This document shows positions 48,088-61,196 of a stretch of DNA of 64,000 nt, in pieces (position 1 is the stretch's first letter; every line of letters starts with the position of its first letter). The notes beneath the pieces are model-generated. The model saw only the letters and a list, made by a program, of their open reading frames with translations. It was not told the DNA's origin and did not search any database. Made by a program: the position numbers and the translations under genes. This stretch comes from Cyprinodon diabolis (taxonomy: Eukaryota; Chordata; Actinopteri; Cyprinodontiformes; Cyprinodontidae): positions 124,001-188,000 of the forward strand of contig JARPUW010000497.1 in the NCBI GenBank assembly GCA_030533445.1. Reading direction: 5' to 3'.

Positions 48088-51000
48088 ATTATACTAATGC
48101 ATTAATTGATGCAAATGGCTCAACATTATGACCCAAACTCTTCCAGGTTGTTTTTATTAGACTCTAGTGACCTTTTCAAAACACACCCCAGAGCAAATTT
48201 CACAATAAAAGTCTCCAATTTACTCTGTAATACAGCAACTATTCACCTAATAACATGGAAAACCAGTGATTTAACATTTGGAAATGGATTCTATATCACT
48301 GCTGGGCGTGACCCATCTTTTGATGCACATTCATGATAGACTTTCAAAATAAGACTACAAGGACTCTACAGAATAAAAGCCTCTTCCTTATACACACTCA
48401 TACATTCTGGCATATTGCTCATTGCCATTGGTGATTTCATCACTGCAATGGCTCTTAGAAGGCGGGCGGAGCCCGCCAATGGTAACAGGCGGGCGGAGCC
48501 CGCCAAAGGTGATTACATCACCGCAATGGCTCTTAGCAGGCGGGCGTAGCCCGCCATTGGTGATTTCATCACTGCAATGGCTCTTAGAAGGCGGGCAGAG
48601 CCCGCCATTGGTGATTTTTTTCTTCACTGAGATGGCTCCTAGCAGGCGGGCGAAGCCCGCCAACTGGGCTTTACCCACTGTGTTTCAATATGGACAACCC
48701 ATATTACCCTTGTGCATCATACGCTGTGCACGTCTATTTCCCAGATTTCAGCACAAGTGGCACACAGCTCTCTTTGCCCATGAACTTGCCCTCTTTCCTT
48801 CCCTCAGCAGCCCTCAAAGGCGTAAGCAGTTGGTCTGGGGAGCCCCGACGTCACTTGCCAGGGCCGTATTGGCCCGGTTCCCCAGACGGGCAGTAGGTGG
48901 CCCCCCTCAAAATTTCTTTAGAAATTTTCTAGTTATTATAATTCTCCCGTATACCCAAAACTTCGGCGCGTAACTAGTCCCGCACGGTTTGGCGGATCGG
49001 GCCCAAAGTTGGCACACGCGTCGGGACCAATGGGGTGATGTGTGCTTGTATAAAACTTTCTCATTAGTCCGAAGGTTTGCGAATTATTAGCGAAAACGTC
49101 GCAAAAAAATCCCATAGGAAATGAATGGGGAGAGGAAAAAAAAAGCATAAAAAACAGCACTTCACTGTGTCGGCATACATTCACCTAGAAAAACAGTTTG
49201 AAGCTCAGTTTGTAGATAAATCCTTCGTCTATTTAAAACTGAAGACGGTATGTTGATAACTGCTACGGTTTTTGTATAATCAGACCTCAAGCGCCACAAA
49301 GTTTTAGCAAAATCCAGCCTGCTAGAGTGGAGCAACTGAAAAGCTAGAGTGTGAGGCAGGCGTTTTTTAAACACAAAAAAACATTTTAAACTCGCCCTCA
49401 CGGCCACATATTTATAGCTAGAGTCACCATTTTTGGTCAGTTTGTAGACTGAAATCTCTGGACCCACACAATATCTTCGGAATTACGGTAGGATTAATAC
49501 TTTTCCTTAAAAACCCTCCAGACCGACCTAAAGTCGATGAAAATCAGAGCCGTTTTTCATTGGTTTTGGAGCAGAAGAGGGGAGAAAAACGAATCCGACT
49601 ATGTGTTTTAAACTCGTCATAAATATTTTTCTGAATGACACACATACACCAAAGTTGGCATAGTTGGAGTCGAAGGATGACTGACGCTCACGGTGAAAAA
49701 ATTTTTTGAATAACTCATACGGTTTTTGCTCAGCAGTCGTTTGTTCGGAGGACATTTTAAGCACCTGAAAGCTGAGTGACAGTGACCTGCTGCAGCTAGC
49801 TCAATTAGAAGCTTAGGTGTGATGAAACGTTTTTTCTTTTTCTTTCTCTTCCCATTCAGTTTGTAGATGACCTACAGCCATGAAAGTTACTCCAATTGAA
49901 GACAAGATATAGCTGTCGCTTAGATAAAAAGAATTTTTCAGATACCTTTTACGGTTTTTACTCAGCAGTCGTTTGTTCGGAGGGGTGCTTTAGCAGCTAA
50001 AAGGTGAGTGAGAGTGAGGTCCTGCAGTTAAAAGAAAGGGAGGAGCAGGTGGGCCAACCATTTTGTTTGTGCTTCGTTTTGGGTTGTGAAAGACCTACAG
50101 ACATGAAGGTTACCCCAGTCTGAGACAAAGGATAGATGTTGCTTTCACTGAAAGAATTTTTCAGATATCTTTTACGGTTTTTGCTCAGCAGTCGTTTGTT
50201 CGGAGGGTAAGCACCTGGAAGCTAGCTGACAGTTAGCTTCTGCAGCAGCCTGCTAGAGTGCAGCTGCTGAAATCTTAGTGTGAGGCGGCCATTTTTTTCA
50301 GATCAAACATCTTATTCTCGCCCTCACGGCCACATATTTGGAGCTACAGTCACCATTTTTGGTCAGTTTGTAGACTGAAACCTCTGGACTCACACAATGT
50401 CTTCGGAATTACGGTAGGATTAATACTTTTCCTTAAAAACCCTCCAGACCAACCTAAAGTCGATGAGAGTTTCAGCCTTTCTCTATTCTTTTTGAGCTGA
50501 AGATGGGAGAGAAACGAATCAGACTATGTGTTTTCAACTCGTCATAAATATTTTTCTGAATGACACACATACACCAAAGTTGGTATAGTTGGAGTCGAAG
50601 GATTGCTGATGCTCATGGTGAAAATGTTTTTTGAATAACTCATACGGTTTTTGATCAGTAGTCGTTTGTTCGGTGCCGTTCTTCCCATACAAAAAAGCCT
50701 GGGAAGAAGAAACCAATAGTGAGTGCAGCTGTTGTCTGTGTCAGTGAGAGGCTCGTTAAGCGTTGTCAAGGTTACCAAGCTTCAAACAGATTTTACCTCT
50801 GCTGTTTTAAACAGCACATATTAATCTAATGGAGGGTGAAAGGACTGATTTAACATTGGGAAATGGATACTATATGACTGCTGTCCATGACACTTCCCTT
50901 GCCACTCAGCACTGATAGACTTTCAAAATAAGACTCCAGGGACCCTACAAAATAAAAGCCTCTATATTTTTTTACATATATTTATTGCCCTATATGGCTC

Positions 51001-51257
51001 AACATTATGACCCAAACTCAACCCCGTTTTAGAGAATAGACTCTAGGAGACTGTTTAAAACACACCCTATAGCAAATTTCAAAATAAAAGCCTCCCATTT
51101 CCGCTTCATCTACTGCCCTAATAACATGGAAAAAGAGTGATTTAACGATTGGAAAGTAATCAACTATCATTGACGGGTCTGAACATTTTCTATAAACACA
51201 ACTCTGTTGGACTTTCAAAATAAGACTCCAGGGACCCTACAAAATAAAAGCCTCTAG
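48088..51257. repeat. Tandem unit 16 (3,170 bp)
   Basis: Five GC hairpins lie at 48461-48661, the third with loop GTA. There is no 66-bp copy. TTAAAAGAAAGGG and TTTTTTTCAGATC in the 3' half are shared with units 5, 13 and 17. One extra T lies in the T run near 50970. Confidence 0.97.
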
Positions 51258-54200
51258 ATTATACTAATGCATTAATTGATGCAAATGGCTCAACATTATG
51301 ACCCAAACTCTTCCAGGTTGTTTTTATTAGACTCTAGTGACCTTTTCAAAACACACCCAGAGCAAATTTCACAATAAAAGTCTCCCATTTACTCTGTAAT
51401 ACAGCAACTATTCACCTAATAACATGGAAAACCAGTGATTTAACATTTGGAAATGGATTCTATATCACTGCTGGGCGTGACCCATCTTTTGATGCACATT
51501 CATGATAGACTTTCAAAATAAGACTACAAGGACTCTACAGAATAAAAGCCTCTTCCTTATACACACTCATACATTCTGGCATATTGCTCATTGCCATTGG
51601 TGATTTCATCACTGCAATGGCTCTTAGAAGGCGGGCGGAGCCCGCCAATGGTAACAGGCGGGCGGAGCCCGCCAAAGGTGATTACATCACTGCAATGGCT
51701 CTTAGCAGGCGGGCGGAGCCCGCCATTGGTGATTTCATCACTGCAATGGCTCTTAGAAGGCGGGCAGAGCCCGCCATTGGTGATTTTTTTCTTCACTGAG
51801 ATGGCTCCTAGCAGGCGGGCGAAGCCCGCCAACTGGGCTTTACCCACTGTGTTTCAATATGGACAACCCATATTACCCTTGTGCATCATACGCTGTGCAC
51901 GTCTATTTCCCAGATTTCAGCACAAGTGGCACACAGCTCTCTTTGCCCATGAACTTGCCCTCTTTCCTTCCCTCAGCAGCCCTCAAAGGCGTAAGCAGTT
52001 GGTCTGGGGAGCCCCGACGTCACTTGCCAGGGCCGTATTGGCCCGGTTCCCCAGACGGGCAGTAGGTGGCCCCCCTCAAAATTTCTTTAGAAATTTTCTA
52101 GTTGGGGGGCCACATGCCGAAGGCATGGCCCACCTACTACTATTGCACATATTTATTCCGCGTATTATTGGGGGGCCACATGCCGAAGGCATGGCCCACC
52201 TACTACTATTGCACATATTTATTCCGCGTATTATTATTATTGGGGGGCCACATGCCGAAGGCATGGCCCACCTACTACTATTGCACATATTTATTCCGCG
52301 TATTATTATTATTATTATAATTCTCCCGTATACCCAAAACTTCGGCGCGTAACTAGTCCCGCACGGTTTGGCGGATCGGGCCCAAAGTTGGCACACGCGT
52401 CGGGACCAATGGGGTGATGTGTGCTTGTATAAAACTTTCTCATTAGTCCGAAGGTTTGCGAATTATTAGCGAAAACGTCGCAAAAAAATCCCATAGGAAA
52501 TGAATGGGGAGAGGAAAAAAAAAGCATAAAAAACAGCACTTCACTGTGTCGGCATACATTCACCTAGAAAAACAGTTTGAAGCTCAGTTTGTAGATAAAT
52601 CCTTCGTCTATTTAAAACTGAAGACGGTATGTTGATAACTGCTACGGTTTTTGTATAATCAGACCTCAAGCGCCACAAAGTTTTAGCAAAATCCAGCCTG
52701 CTAGAGTGGAGCAACTGAAAAGCTAGAGTGTGAGGCAGGCGTTTTTTAAACACAAAAAAACATTTTAAACTCGCCCTCACGGCCACATATTTATAGCTAG
52801 AGTCACCATTTTTGGTCAGTTTGTAGACTGAAATCTCTGGACCCACACAATATCTTCGGAATTACGGTAGGATTAATACTTTTCCTTAAAAACCCTCCAG
52901 ACCGACCTAAAGTCGATGAAAATCAGAGCCGTTTTTCATTGGTTTTGGAGCAGAAGAGGGGAGAAAAACGAATCAGACTATGTGTTTTAAACTCGTCATA
53001 AATATTTTTCTGAATGACACACATACACCAAAGTTGGCATAGTTGGAGTCGAAGGATGACTGACGCTCACGGTGAAAAAATTTTTTGAATAACTCATACG
53101 GTTTTTGCTCAGCAGTCGTTTGTTCGGAGGACATTTTAAGCACCTGAAAGCTGAGTGACATTGACCTGCTGCAGCTAGCTCAATTAGAAGCTTAGGTGTG
53201 ATGAAACGTTTTTTCTTTTTCTTTCTCTTCCCATTCAGTTTGTAGATGATCTACAGCCATGAAAGTTACTCCAATTGAAGACAAGATATAGCTGTCGCTT
53301 AGATAAAAAGAATTTTTCAGATACCTTTTACGGTTTTTACTCAGCAGTCGTTTGTTCGGAGGGGTGCTTTAGCAGCTAAAAGGTGAGTGAGAGTGAGGTC
53401 CTGCAGTTAAAAGAAAGGGAGGAGCAGGTGGGCCAACCATTTTGTTTGTGCTTCGTTTTGGGTTGTGAAAGACCTACAGACATGAAGGTTACCCCAGTCT
53501 GAGACAAAGGATAGATGTTGCTTTCACTGAAAGAATTTTTCAGATATCTTTTACGGTTTTTGCTCAGCAGTCGTTTGTTCGGAGGGTAAGCACCTGGAAG
53601 CTAGCTGACAGTTAGCTTCTGCAGCAGCCTGCTAGAGTGCAGCTGCTGAAATCTTAGTGTGAGGCGGCCATTTTTTTCAGATCAAACATCTTATTCTCGC
53701 CCTCACGGCCACATATTTGGAGCTACAGTCACCATTTTTGGTCAGTTTGTAGACTGAAACCTCTGGACTCACACAATGTCTTCGGAATTACGGTAGGATT
53801 AATACTTTTCCTTAAAAACCCTCCAGACCAACCTAAAGTCGATGAGAGTTTCAGCCTTTCTCTATTCTTTTTGAGCTGAAGATGGGAGAGAAACGAATCA
53901 GACTATGTGTTTTCACTCGTCATAAATATTTTTCTGAATGACACACATACACCAAAGTTGGTATAGTTGGAGTCGAAGGATTGCTGATGCTCATGGTGAA
54001 AATGTTTTTTGAATAACTCATACGGTTTTTGATCAGTAGTCGTTTGTTCGGTGCCGTTCTTCCCATACAAAAAAGCCTGGGAAGAAGAAACCAATAGTGA
54101 GTGCAGCTGTTGTCTGTGTCAGTGAGAGGCTCGTTAAGCGTTGTCAAGGTTACCAAGCTTCAAACAGATTTTACCTCTGCTGTTTTAAACAGCACATATT

Positions 54201-54634
54201 AATCTAATGGAGGGTGAAAGGACTGATTTAACATTGGGAAATGGATACTATATGACTGCTGTACATGACACTTCCCTTGCCACTCAGCACTGATAGACTT
54301 TCAAAATAAGACTCCAGGGACCCTACAAAATAAAAGCCTCTATATTTTTTACATATATTTATTGCCCTATATGGCTCAACATTATGACCCAAACTCAACC
54401 CCGTTTTAGAGAATAGACTCTAGGAGACTGTTTAAAACACACCCTATAGCAAATTTCAAAATAAAAGCCTCCCATTTCCGCTTCATCTACTGCCCTAATA
54501 ACATGGAAAAAGAGTGATTTAACGATTGGAAAGTAATCAACTATCATTGACGGGTCTGAACATTTTCTATAAACACAACTCTGTTGGACTTTCAAAATAA
54601 GACTCCAGGGACCCTACAAAATAAAAGCCTCTAG
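51258..54634. repeat. Tandem unit 17 (3,377 bp, longest)
   Basis: Five GC hairpins lie at 51630-51830. Three 66-bp copies start at 52104, 52170 and 52242, followed by a long ATT run. The 3' half is of the TTAAAAGAAAGGG / CAGATC type. GCTGTACATGAC near 54258 is shared with unit 12. Confidence 0.97.
52104..52317. repeat. 66-bp repeat array, 3 copies (unit 17)
   Basis: Copies start at 52104, 52170 and 52242. The last is followed by the longest ATT runs in the window. Confidence 0.95.
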
Positions 54635-57600
54635 ATTATAGTAATGCATTAATTGATGCAAATGGCTCAACATTATGACCCAAACTCTTCCAGGTTGTTT
54701 TTATTAGACTCTAGTGACCTTTTCAAAACACACCCCAGAGCAAATTTCACAATAAAAGTCTACCATTTACTCTGTAATACAGCAACTATTCACCTAATAA
54801 CATGGAAAACCAGTGATTTAACATTTGGAAATGGATTCTATATCACTGCTGGGCGTGACCCATCTTTTGATGCACATTCATGATAGACTTTCAAAATAAG
54901 ACTACAAGGACTCTACAGAATAAAAGCCTCTTCCTTATACACACTCATACATTCTGGCATATTGCTCATTGCCATTGGTGATTTCATCACTGCAATGGCT
55001 CTTAGAAGGCGGGCGGAGCCCGCCAATGGTAACAGGCGGGCGGAGCCCGCCAAAGGTGATTACATCACTGCAATGGCTCTTAGCAGGCGGGCGGAGCCCG
55101 CCATTGGTGATTTCATCACTGCAATGGCTCTTAGAAGGCGGGCAGAGCCCGCCATTGGTGATTTTTTTCTTCACTGAGATGGCTCCTAGCAGGCGGGCGA
55201 AGCCCGCCAACTGGGCTTTACCCACTGTGTTTCAATATGGACAACCCATATTACCCTTGTGCATCATACGCTGTGCACGTCTATTTCCCAGATTTCAGCA
55301 CAAGTGGCACACAGGTCTCTTTGCCCATGAACTTGCCCTCTTTCCTTCCCTCAGCAGCCCTCAAAGGCGTAAGCAGTTGGTCTGGGGAGCCCCGACGTCA
55401 CTTGCCAGGGCCGTATTGGCCCGGTTCCCCAGACGGGCAGTAGGTGGCCCCCCTCAAAATTTCTTTAGAAATTTTCTAGTTGGGGGGCCACATGCCGAAG
55501 GCATGGCCCACCTACTACTATTGCACATATTTATTCCGCGTATTATTGGGGGGCCACATGCCGAAGGCATGGCCCACCTACTACTATTGCACATATTTAT
55601 TCCGCGTATTATTATTATTATAATTCTCCCGTATACCCAAAACTTCGGCGCGTAACTAGTCCCGCACGGTTTGGCGGATCGGGCCCAAAGTTGGCACACG
55701 CGTCGGGACCAATGGGGTGATGTGTGCTTGTATAAAACTTTCTCATTAGTCCGAAGGTTTGCGAATTATTAGCGAAAACGTCGCAAAAAAATCCCATAGG
55801 AAATGAATGGGGAGAGGAAAAAAAAAGCATAAAAAACAGCACTTCACTGTGTCGGCATACATTCACCTAGAAAAACAGTTTGAAGCTCAGTTTGTAGATA
55901 AATCCTTCGTCTATTTAAAACTGAAGACGGTATGTTGATAACTGCTACGGTTTTTGTATAATCAGACCTCAAGCGCCACAAAGTTTTAGCAAAATCCAGC
56001 CTGCTAGAGTGGAGCAACTGAAAAGCTAGAGTGTGAGGCAGGCGTTTTTTAAACACAAAAAAACATTTTAAACTCGCCCTCACGGCCACATATTTATAGC
56101 TAGAGTCACCATTTTTGGTCAGTTTGTAGACTGAAATCTCTGGACCCACACAATATCTTCGGAATTACGGTAGGATTAATACTTTTCCTTAAAAACCCTC
56201 CAGACCGACCTAAAGTCGATGAAAATCAGAGCCGTTTTTCATTGGTTTTGGAGCAGAAGAGGGGAGAAAAACGAATCCGACTATGTGTTTTAAACTCGTC
56301 ATAAATATTTTTCTGAATGACACACATACACCAAAGTTGGCATAGTTGGAGTCGAAGGATGACTGACGCTCACGGTGAAAAAATTTTTTGAATAACTCAT
56401 ACAGTTTTTGCTCAGCAGTCGTTTGTTCGGAGGACATTTTAAGCACCTGAAAGCTGAGTGACAGTGACCTGCTGCAGCTAGCTCAATTAGAAGCTTAGGT
56501 GTGATGAAACGTTTTTTCTTTTTCTTTCTCTTCCCATTCAGTTTGTAGATGACCTACAGCCATGAAAGTTACTCCAATTGAAGACAAGATATAGCTGTCG
56601 CTTAGATAAAAAGAATTTTTCAGATACCTTTTACGGTTTTTACTCAGCAGTCGTTTGTTCGGAGGGGTGCTTTAGCAGCTAAAAGGTGAGTGAGAGTGAG
56701 GTCCTGCAGTTCAAACAAAGGGAGGAGCAGGTGGGCCAACCATTTTGTTTGTGCTTCGTTTTGGGTTGTGAAAGACCTACAGACATGAAGGTTACCCCAG
56801 TCTGAGACAAAGGATAGATGTTGCTTTCACTGAAAGAATTTTTCAGATATCTTTTACGGTTTTTGCTCAGCAGTCGTTTGTTCGGAGGGTAAGCACCTGG
56901 AAGCTAGCTGACAGTTAGCTTCTGCAGCAGCCTGCTAGAGTGCAGCTGCTGAAATCTTAGTGTGAGGCGGCCATTTTTTAAGATCAAACATCTTATTCTC
57001 GCCCTCACGGCCACATATTTGGAGCTACAGTCACCATTTTTGGTCAGTTTGTAGACTGAAACCTCTGGACTCACACAATGTCTTCGGAATTACGGTAGGA
57101 TTAATACTTTGCCTTAAAAACCCTCCAGACCAACCTAAAGTGGATGAGAGTTTCAGCCTTTCTCCATTCTTTTTGAGCTGAAGATGGGAGAAAAACGAAT
57201 CAGACTATGTGTTTTCAACTCGTCATAAATATTTTTCTGAATGACACACATACACCAAAGTTGGTATAGTTGGAGTCGAAGGATTGCTGATGCTCATGGT
57301 GAAAATGTTTTTTGAATAACTCATACGGTTTTTGATCAGTAGTCGTTTGTTCGGTGCCGTTCTTCCCATACAAAAAAGCCTGGGAAGAAGAAACCAATAG
57401 TGAGTGCAGCTGTTGTCTGTGTCAGTGAGAGGCTCGTTAAGCGTTGTCAAGGTTACCAAGCTTCAAACAGATTTTACCTCTGCTGTTTTAAACAGCACAT
57501 ATTAATCTAATGGAGGGTGAAAGCACTGATTTAACATTGGGAAATGGATACTATATGACTGCCGTCCATGACACTTCCCTTGCCACTCAGCACTGATAGA

Positions 57601-57937
57601 CTTTCAAAATAAGACTCCAGGGACCCTTCAAAATAAAAGCCTCTATATTTTTTACATATATTTATTGCCCTATATGGCTCAACATTATGACCCAAACTCA
57701 ACCCCATTTTAGAGAATAGACTCTAGGAGACTGTTTAAAACACACCCTATGGCAAATTTCAAAATAAAAGCCTCCCATTTCCGCTTCATCTACTGCCCTA
57801 ATAAAATGGAAAAAGAGTGATTTAACGATTGGAAAGTCATCAACTATCATTGATGGGTCTGAACATTTTCTCTAAACACAACTCTGTTGGACTTTCAAAA
57901 TAAGACTCCAGGGACCCTACAAAATAAAAGCCTCTAG
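54635..57937. repeat. Tandem unit 18 (3,303 bp), divergent 3' end
   Basis: It starts with ATTATAGTAATG, as unit 13 does. Five GC hairpins lie at 55008-55208 and two 66-bp copies start at 55482 and 55548. From about 57525 to the end it switches to a divergent haplotype shared with unit 19: GAAAGCACTG, GCCGTCCATG, GACCCTTCAAA, CCCTATGGC, AAGTCATCAAC and TTGATGGGTC. Confidence 0.97.
55482..55620. repeat. 66-bp repeat array, 2 copies (unit 18)
   Basis: Copies start at 55482 and 55548. Confidence 0.95.
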
Positions 57938-60900
57938 ATTATACTAATGCATTAATTGATGCAAATGGCTCAACATTATGACCCAAACTCTTCCAGGTTG
58001 TTTTTATTAGACTCTAGTGACCTTTTCAAAACACACCCCAGAGCAAATTTCACAATAAAAGTCCCCCATTTACTCTGTAATACAGGAACTATTCACCTAA
58101 TAACATGGAAAACCAGTGATTTAACATTTGGAAATGGATTCTATATCACTGCTGGGCATGACCCATCTATAGATGCACTTCCATGATAGACTTTCAAAAT
58201 AAGACTACAGGGACTCTACAAAATAAAAGCCTCTTCCTTATACACACTCATACATTCTGGCATATTGCTTATAGCCATTTGTAATTTCATCACTGCAATG
58301 GCTCTTAGAAGGCGGGCGGAGCCCGCCATTGGTGATTTCATCACTGCAATGGCTGTTAGGAGGCGGGCGGAGCCCGCCAATGGTGATTTTTTTCATCACT
58401 GCAATGGCTCCTAGCAGGCGGGCGGAGCCCGCCATTGGTGATTTCATCACTGCAATGGCTCTTAGCAGGCGGGCAATGCCCGCCATTGGGGATTTTTTTC
58501 ATCGCTGCAAGGGCTCCTAGCAGGCGGGCGGAGCCCACCAACTGAGCTTTACCCACTGCGGTTCAATATGGACAACCCATATTACCCTTGTGCATCATAC
58601 GCTGTGCACGTCTATTACCCAGATTTCAGCACAGGTGGCACACAGCTCTCTTTGCCCATGACCTAGCCCTCTTTCCTTCCCTCAGCAGCCCTCAAAGGCA
58701 TAAGCAGTTGGTCTGGGGAGCCCCGACATCACTTGCCAGGGCCGTATTGGCCCGGTTCCCCAGACGGGCAGTAGGTGGCCCCCCTCAAAATTTCTTTAGA
58801 AATTTTCTAGTTGGGGGGCCACATGCCGAAGGCATGGCCCACCTACTACTATTGCACATATTTATTCCGCGTATTATTATTATAATTCTCCCGTATACCC
58901 AAAACTTCGGCGCGTAACTAGTCCCGCACGGTTTGGCGGATCGGGCCCAAAGTTGGCACACGCGTCGGGACCAATGGGGTGATGTGTGCTTGTATAAAAC
59001 TTTCTCATTAGTCCGAAGGTTTGCGAATTATTAGCGAAAACGTCGCAAAAAAATCCCATAGGAAATGAATGGGGAGAGGGAAAAAAAAGCATAAAAAACA
59101 GCGCTTCACTGTGTCGGCATACATTCACCTAGAAAAACAGTTTAAAGCTCAGTTTGTAGATAAATCCTTCGTCTATTTAAAACTGAAGACGGTATGTTGA
59201 TAACTGCTATGGTTTTTGTATAATCAGACCTCAAGCGCCACAAAGTTTTAGCAAAATCCAGCCTGCTAGAGTGGAGCAACTGAAAAGCTAGAGTGTGAGG
59301 CAGGCGTTTTTTAAACACAAAAAAACATTTTAAACTCGCCCTCACGGCCACATATTTATAGCTAGAGTCACCATTTTTGGTCAGTTTGTAGACTGAAATC
59401 TCTGGACCCACACAATATCTTCGGAATTACGGTAGGATTAATACTTTTCCTTAAAAACCCTCCAGACCGACCTAAAGTCGATGAAAATCAGAGCCGTTTT
59501 TCATTGGTTTTGGAGCAGAAGAGGGGAGAAAAACGAATCCGACTATGTGTTTTAAACTCGTCATAAATATTTTTCTGAATGACACACATACACCAAAGTT
59601 GGCATAGTTGGAGTCGAAGGATGACTGACGCTCACGGTGAAAAAATTTTTTGAATAACTCATACGGTTTTTGCTCAGCAGTCGTTTGTTCGGAGGACATT
59701 TTAAGCACCTCAAAGCTGGGTGAGTGACCTGCTGCAGCTAGCTCAATTAGAAGCTCATGTGTGACGAAACGTTTTTTCTTTTTCTTTCTCTTCCCATTCA
59801 GGTTGTAGATGACCTACAGCCATGAAAGTTACTCCAATTGAAGACAAGATATAGCTGTCGCTTAGATAAAAATAATTTTTGAGATACCTTTTATGGTTTT
59901 TACTCAGCAGTCGTTTGTTCGGAGGGGTGCTTTAGCAGCTGAAAGGTGAGTGAGAGTGAGGTCCTGCAGTTAAAAGAAAGGGAGGAGCAGGTGGGCCAAC
60001 CATTTTGTTTTTGCTTCGTTTTGGGTTGTGAAAGACCTACAGACATGAAGGTTACCCCAGTCTGAGACAAAGGATAGATGTTGCTTTCACTGAAAGAATT
60101 TTTCAGATACCTTTTACGGTTTTTGCTCAGCAGTCGTTTGTTCGGAGGGTAAGCACCTGGAAGCTAGCTGACAGTTAGCTTCTGCAGCAGCCTGCTAGAG
60201 TGCAGCTGCTGAAATCTTAGTGTGAGGCGGCCATTTTTTTAAGATCAAACATCTTATTCTCGCCCTCACGGCCACATATTTGGACCTACAGTCACCATTT
60301 TTGGTCAGGTTGTAGACTGAAACCTCTGGACTCACACAATGTCTTCGGAATTACGGTAGGATTAATACTTTTCCTTAAAAACCCTCCAGACCAACCTAAA
60401 GTCGATGAGTTTCAGCCTTTCTCCATTCTTTTTAAACTGAAGATGGGAGAAAAACGAATCAGACTATGTGTTTTCAAGTCGTCATAAATATTGTTCTGAA
60501 TGACACACATACACCAAAGTTGGTATAGTTGGAGTCGAAGGATTGCTGATGCTCATGGTGAAATTTTTTTTTTAATAACTCATACGGTTTTTGCTCAGCA
60601 GTCGTTTGTTCGGTGCCGTTCTTCCCATACAAAAAAGCCTGGGAAGAAGAAACCAATAGTGAGTGCAGCTGTTGTCTGTGTCAGTGAGAGGCTCATTAAG
60701 CGTTGTCAAGGTTACCAAGCTTCAAACAGATTTTACCTCTGCTGTTTTAAACAGCACATATTAATCTAATGGAGGGTGAAAGCACTGATTTAACATTGGG
60801 AAATGGATACTATATGACTGCCGTCCATGACACTTCCCTTGCCACTCAGCACTGATAGACTTTCAAAATAAGACTCCAGGGACCCTTCAAAATAAAAGCC

Positions 60901-61196
60901 TCTATATTTTTTACATATATTTATTGCCCTATATGGCTCAACATTATGACCCAAACTCAACCCCATTTTAGAGAATAGACTCTAGGAGACTGTTTAAAAC
61001 ACACCCTATGGCAAATTTCAAAATAAAAGCCTCCCATTTCCGCTTCATCTACTGCCCTAATAAAATGGAAAAAGAGTGATTTAACGATTGGAAAGTCATC
61101 AACTATCATTGATGGGTCTGAACATTTTCTCTAAACACAACTCTGTTGGACTTTCAAAATAAGACTCCAGGGACCCTACAAAATAAAAGCCTCTAG
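57938..61196. repeat. Tandem unit 19 (3,259 bp), most divergent unit
   Basis: Five hairpins lie at 58311-58539, arranged differently from the standard cluster: TTTTTTTCATCAC spacers, one loop AAT, and a broken last arm (GCCCACC). One 66-bp copy starts at 58813. CAAGTCGTC and ATTGTTCTG near 60476-60496 link it with units 3 and 11. GATACCTTTTATGG near 59883 and a T-rich run near 60566 are private. The 3' end matches the unit 18 divergent haplotype. Confidence 0.96.
58813..58882. repeat. 66-bp repeat, single copy (unit 19)
   Basis: One copy starts at 58813 after CTAGTT. Confidence 0.95.
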
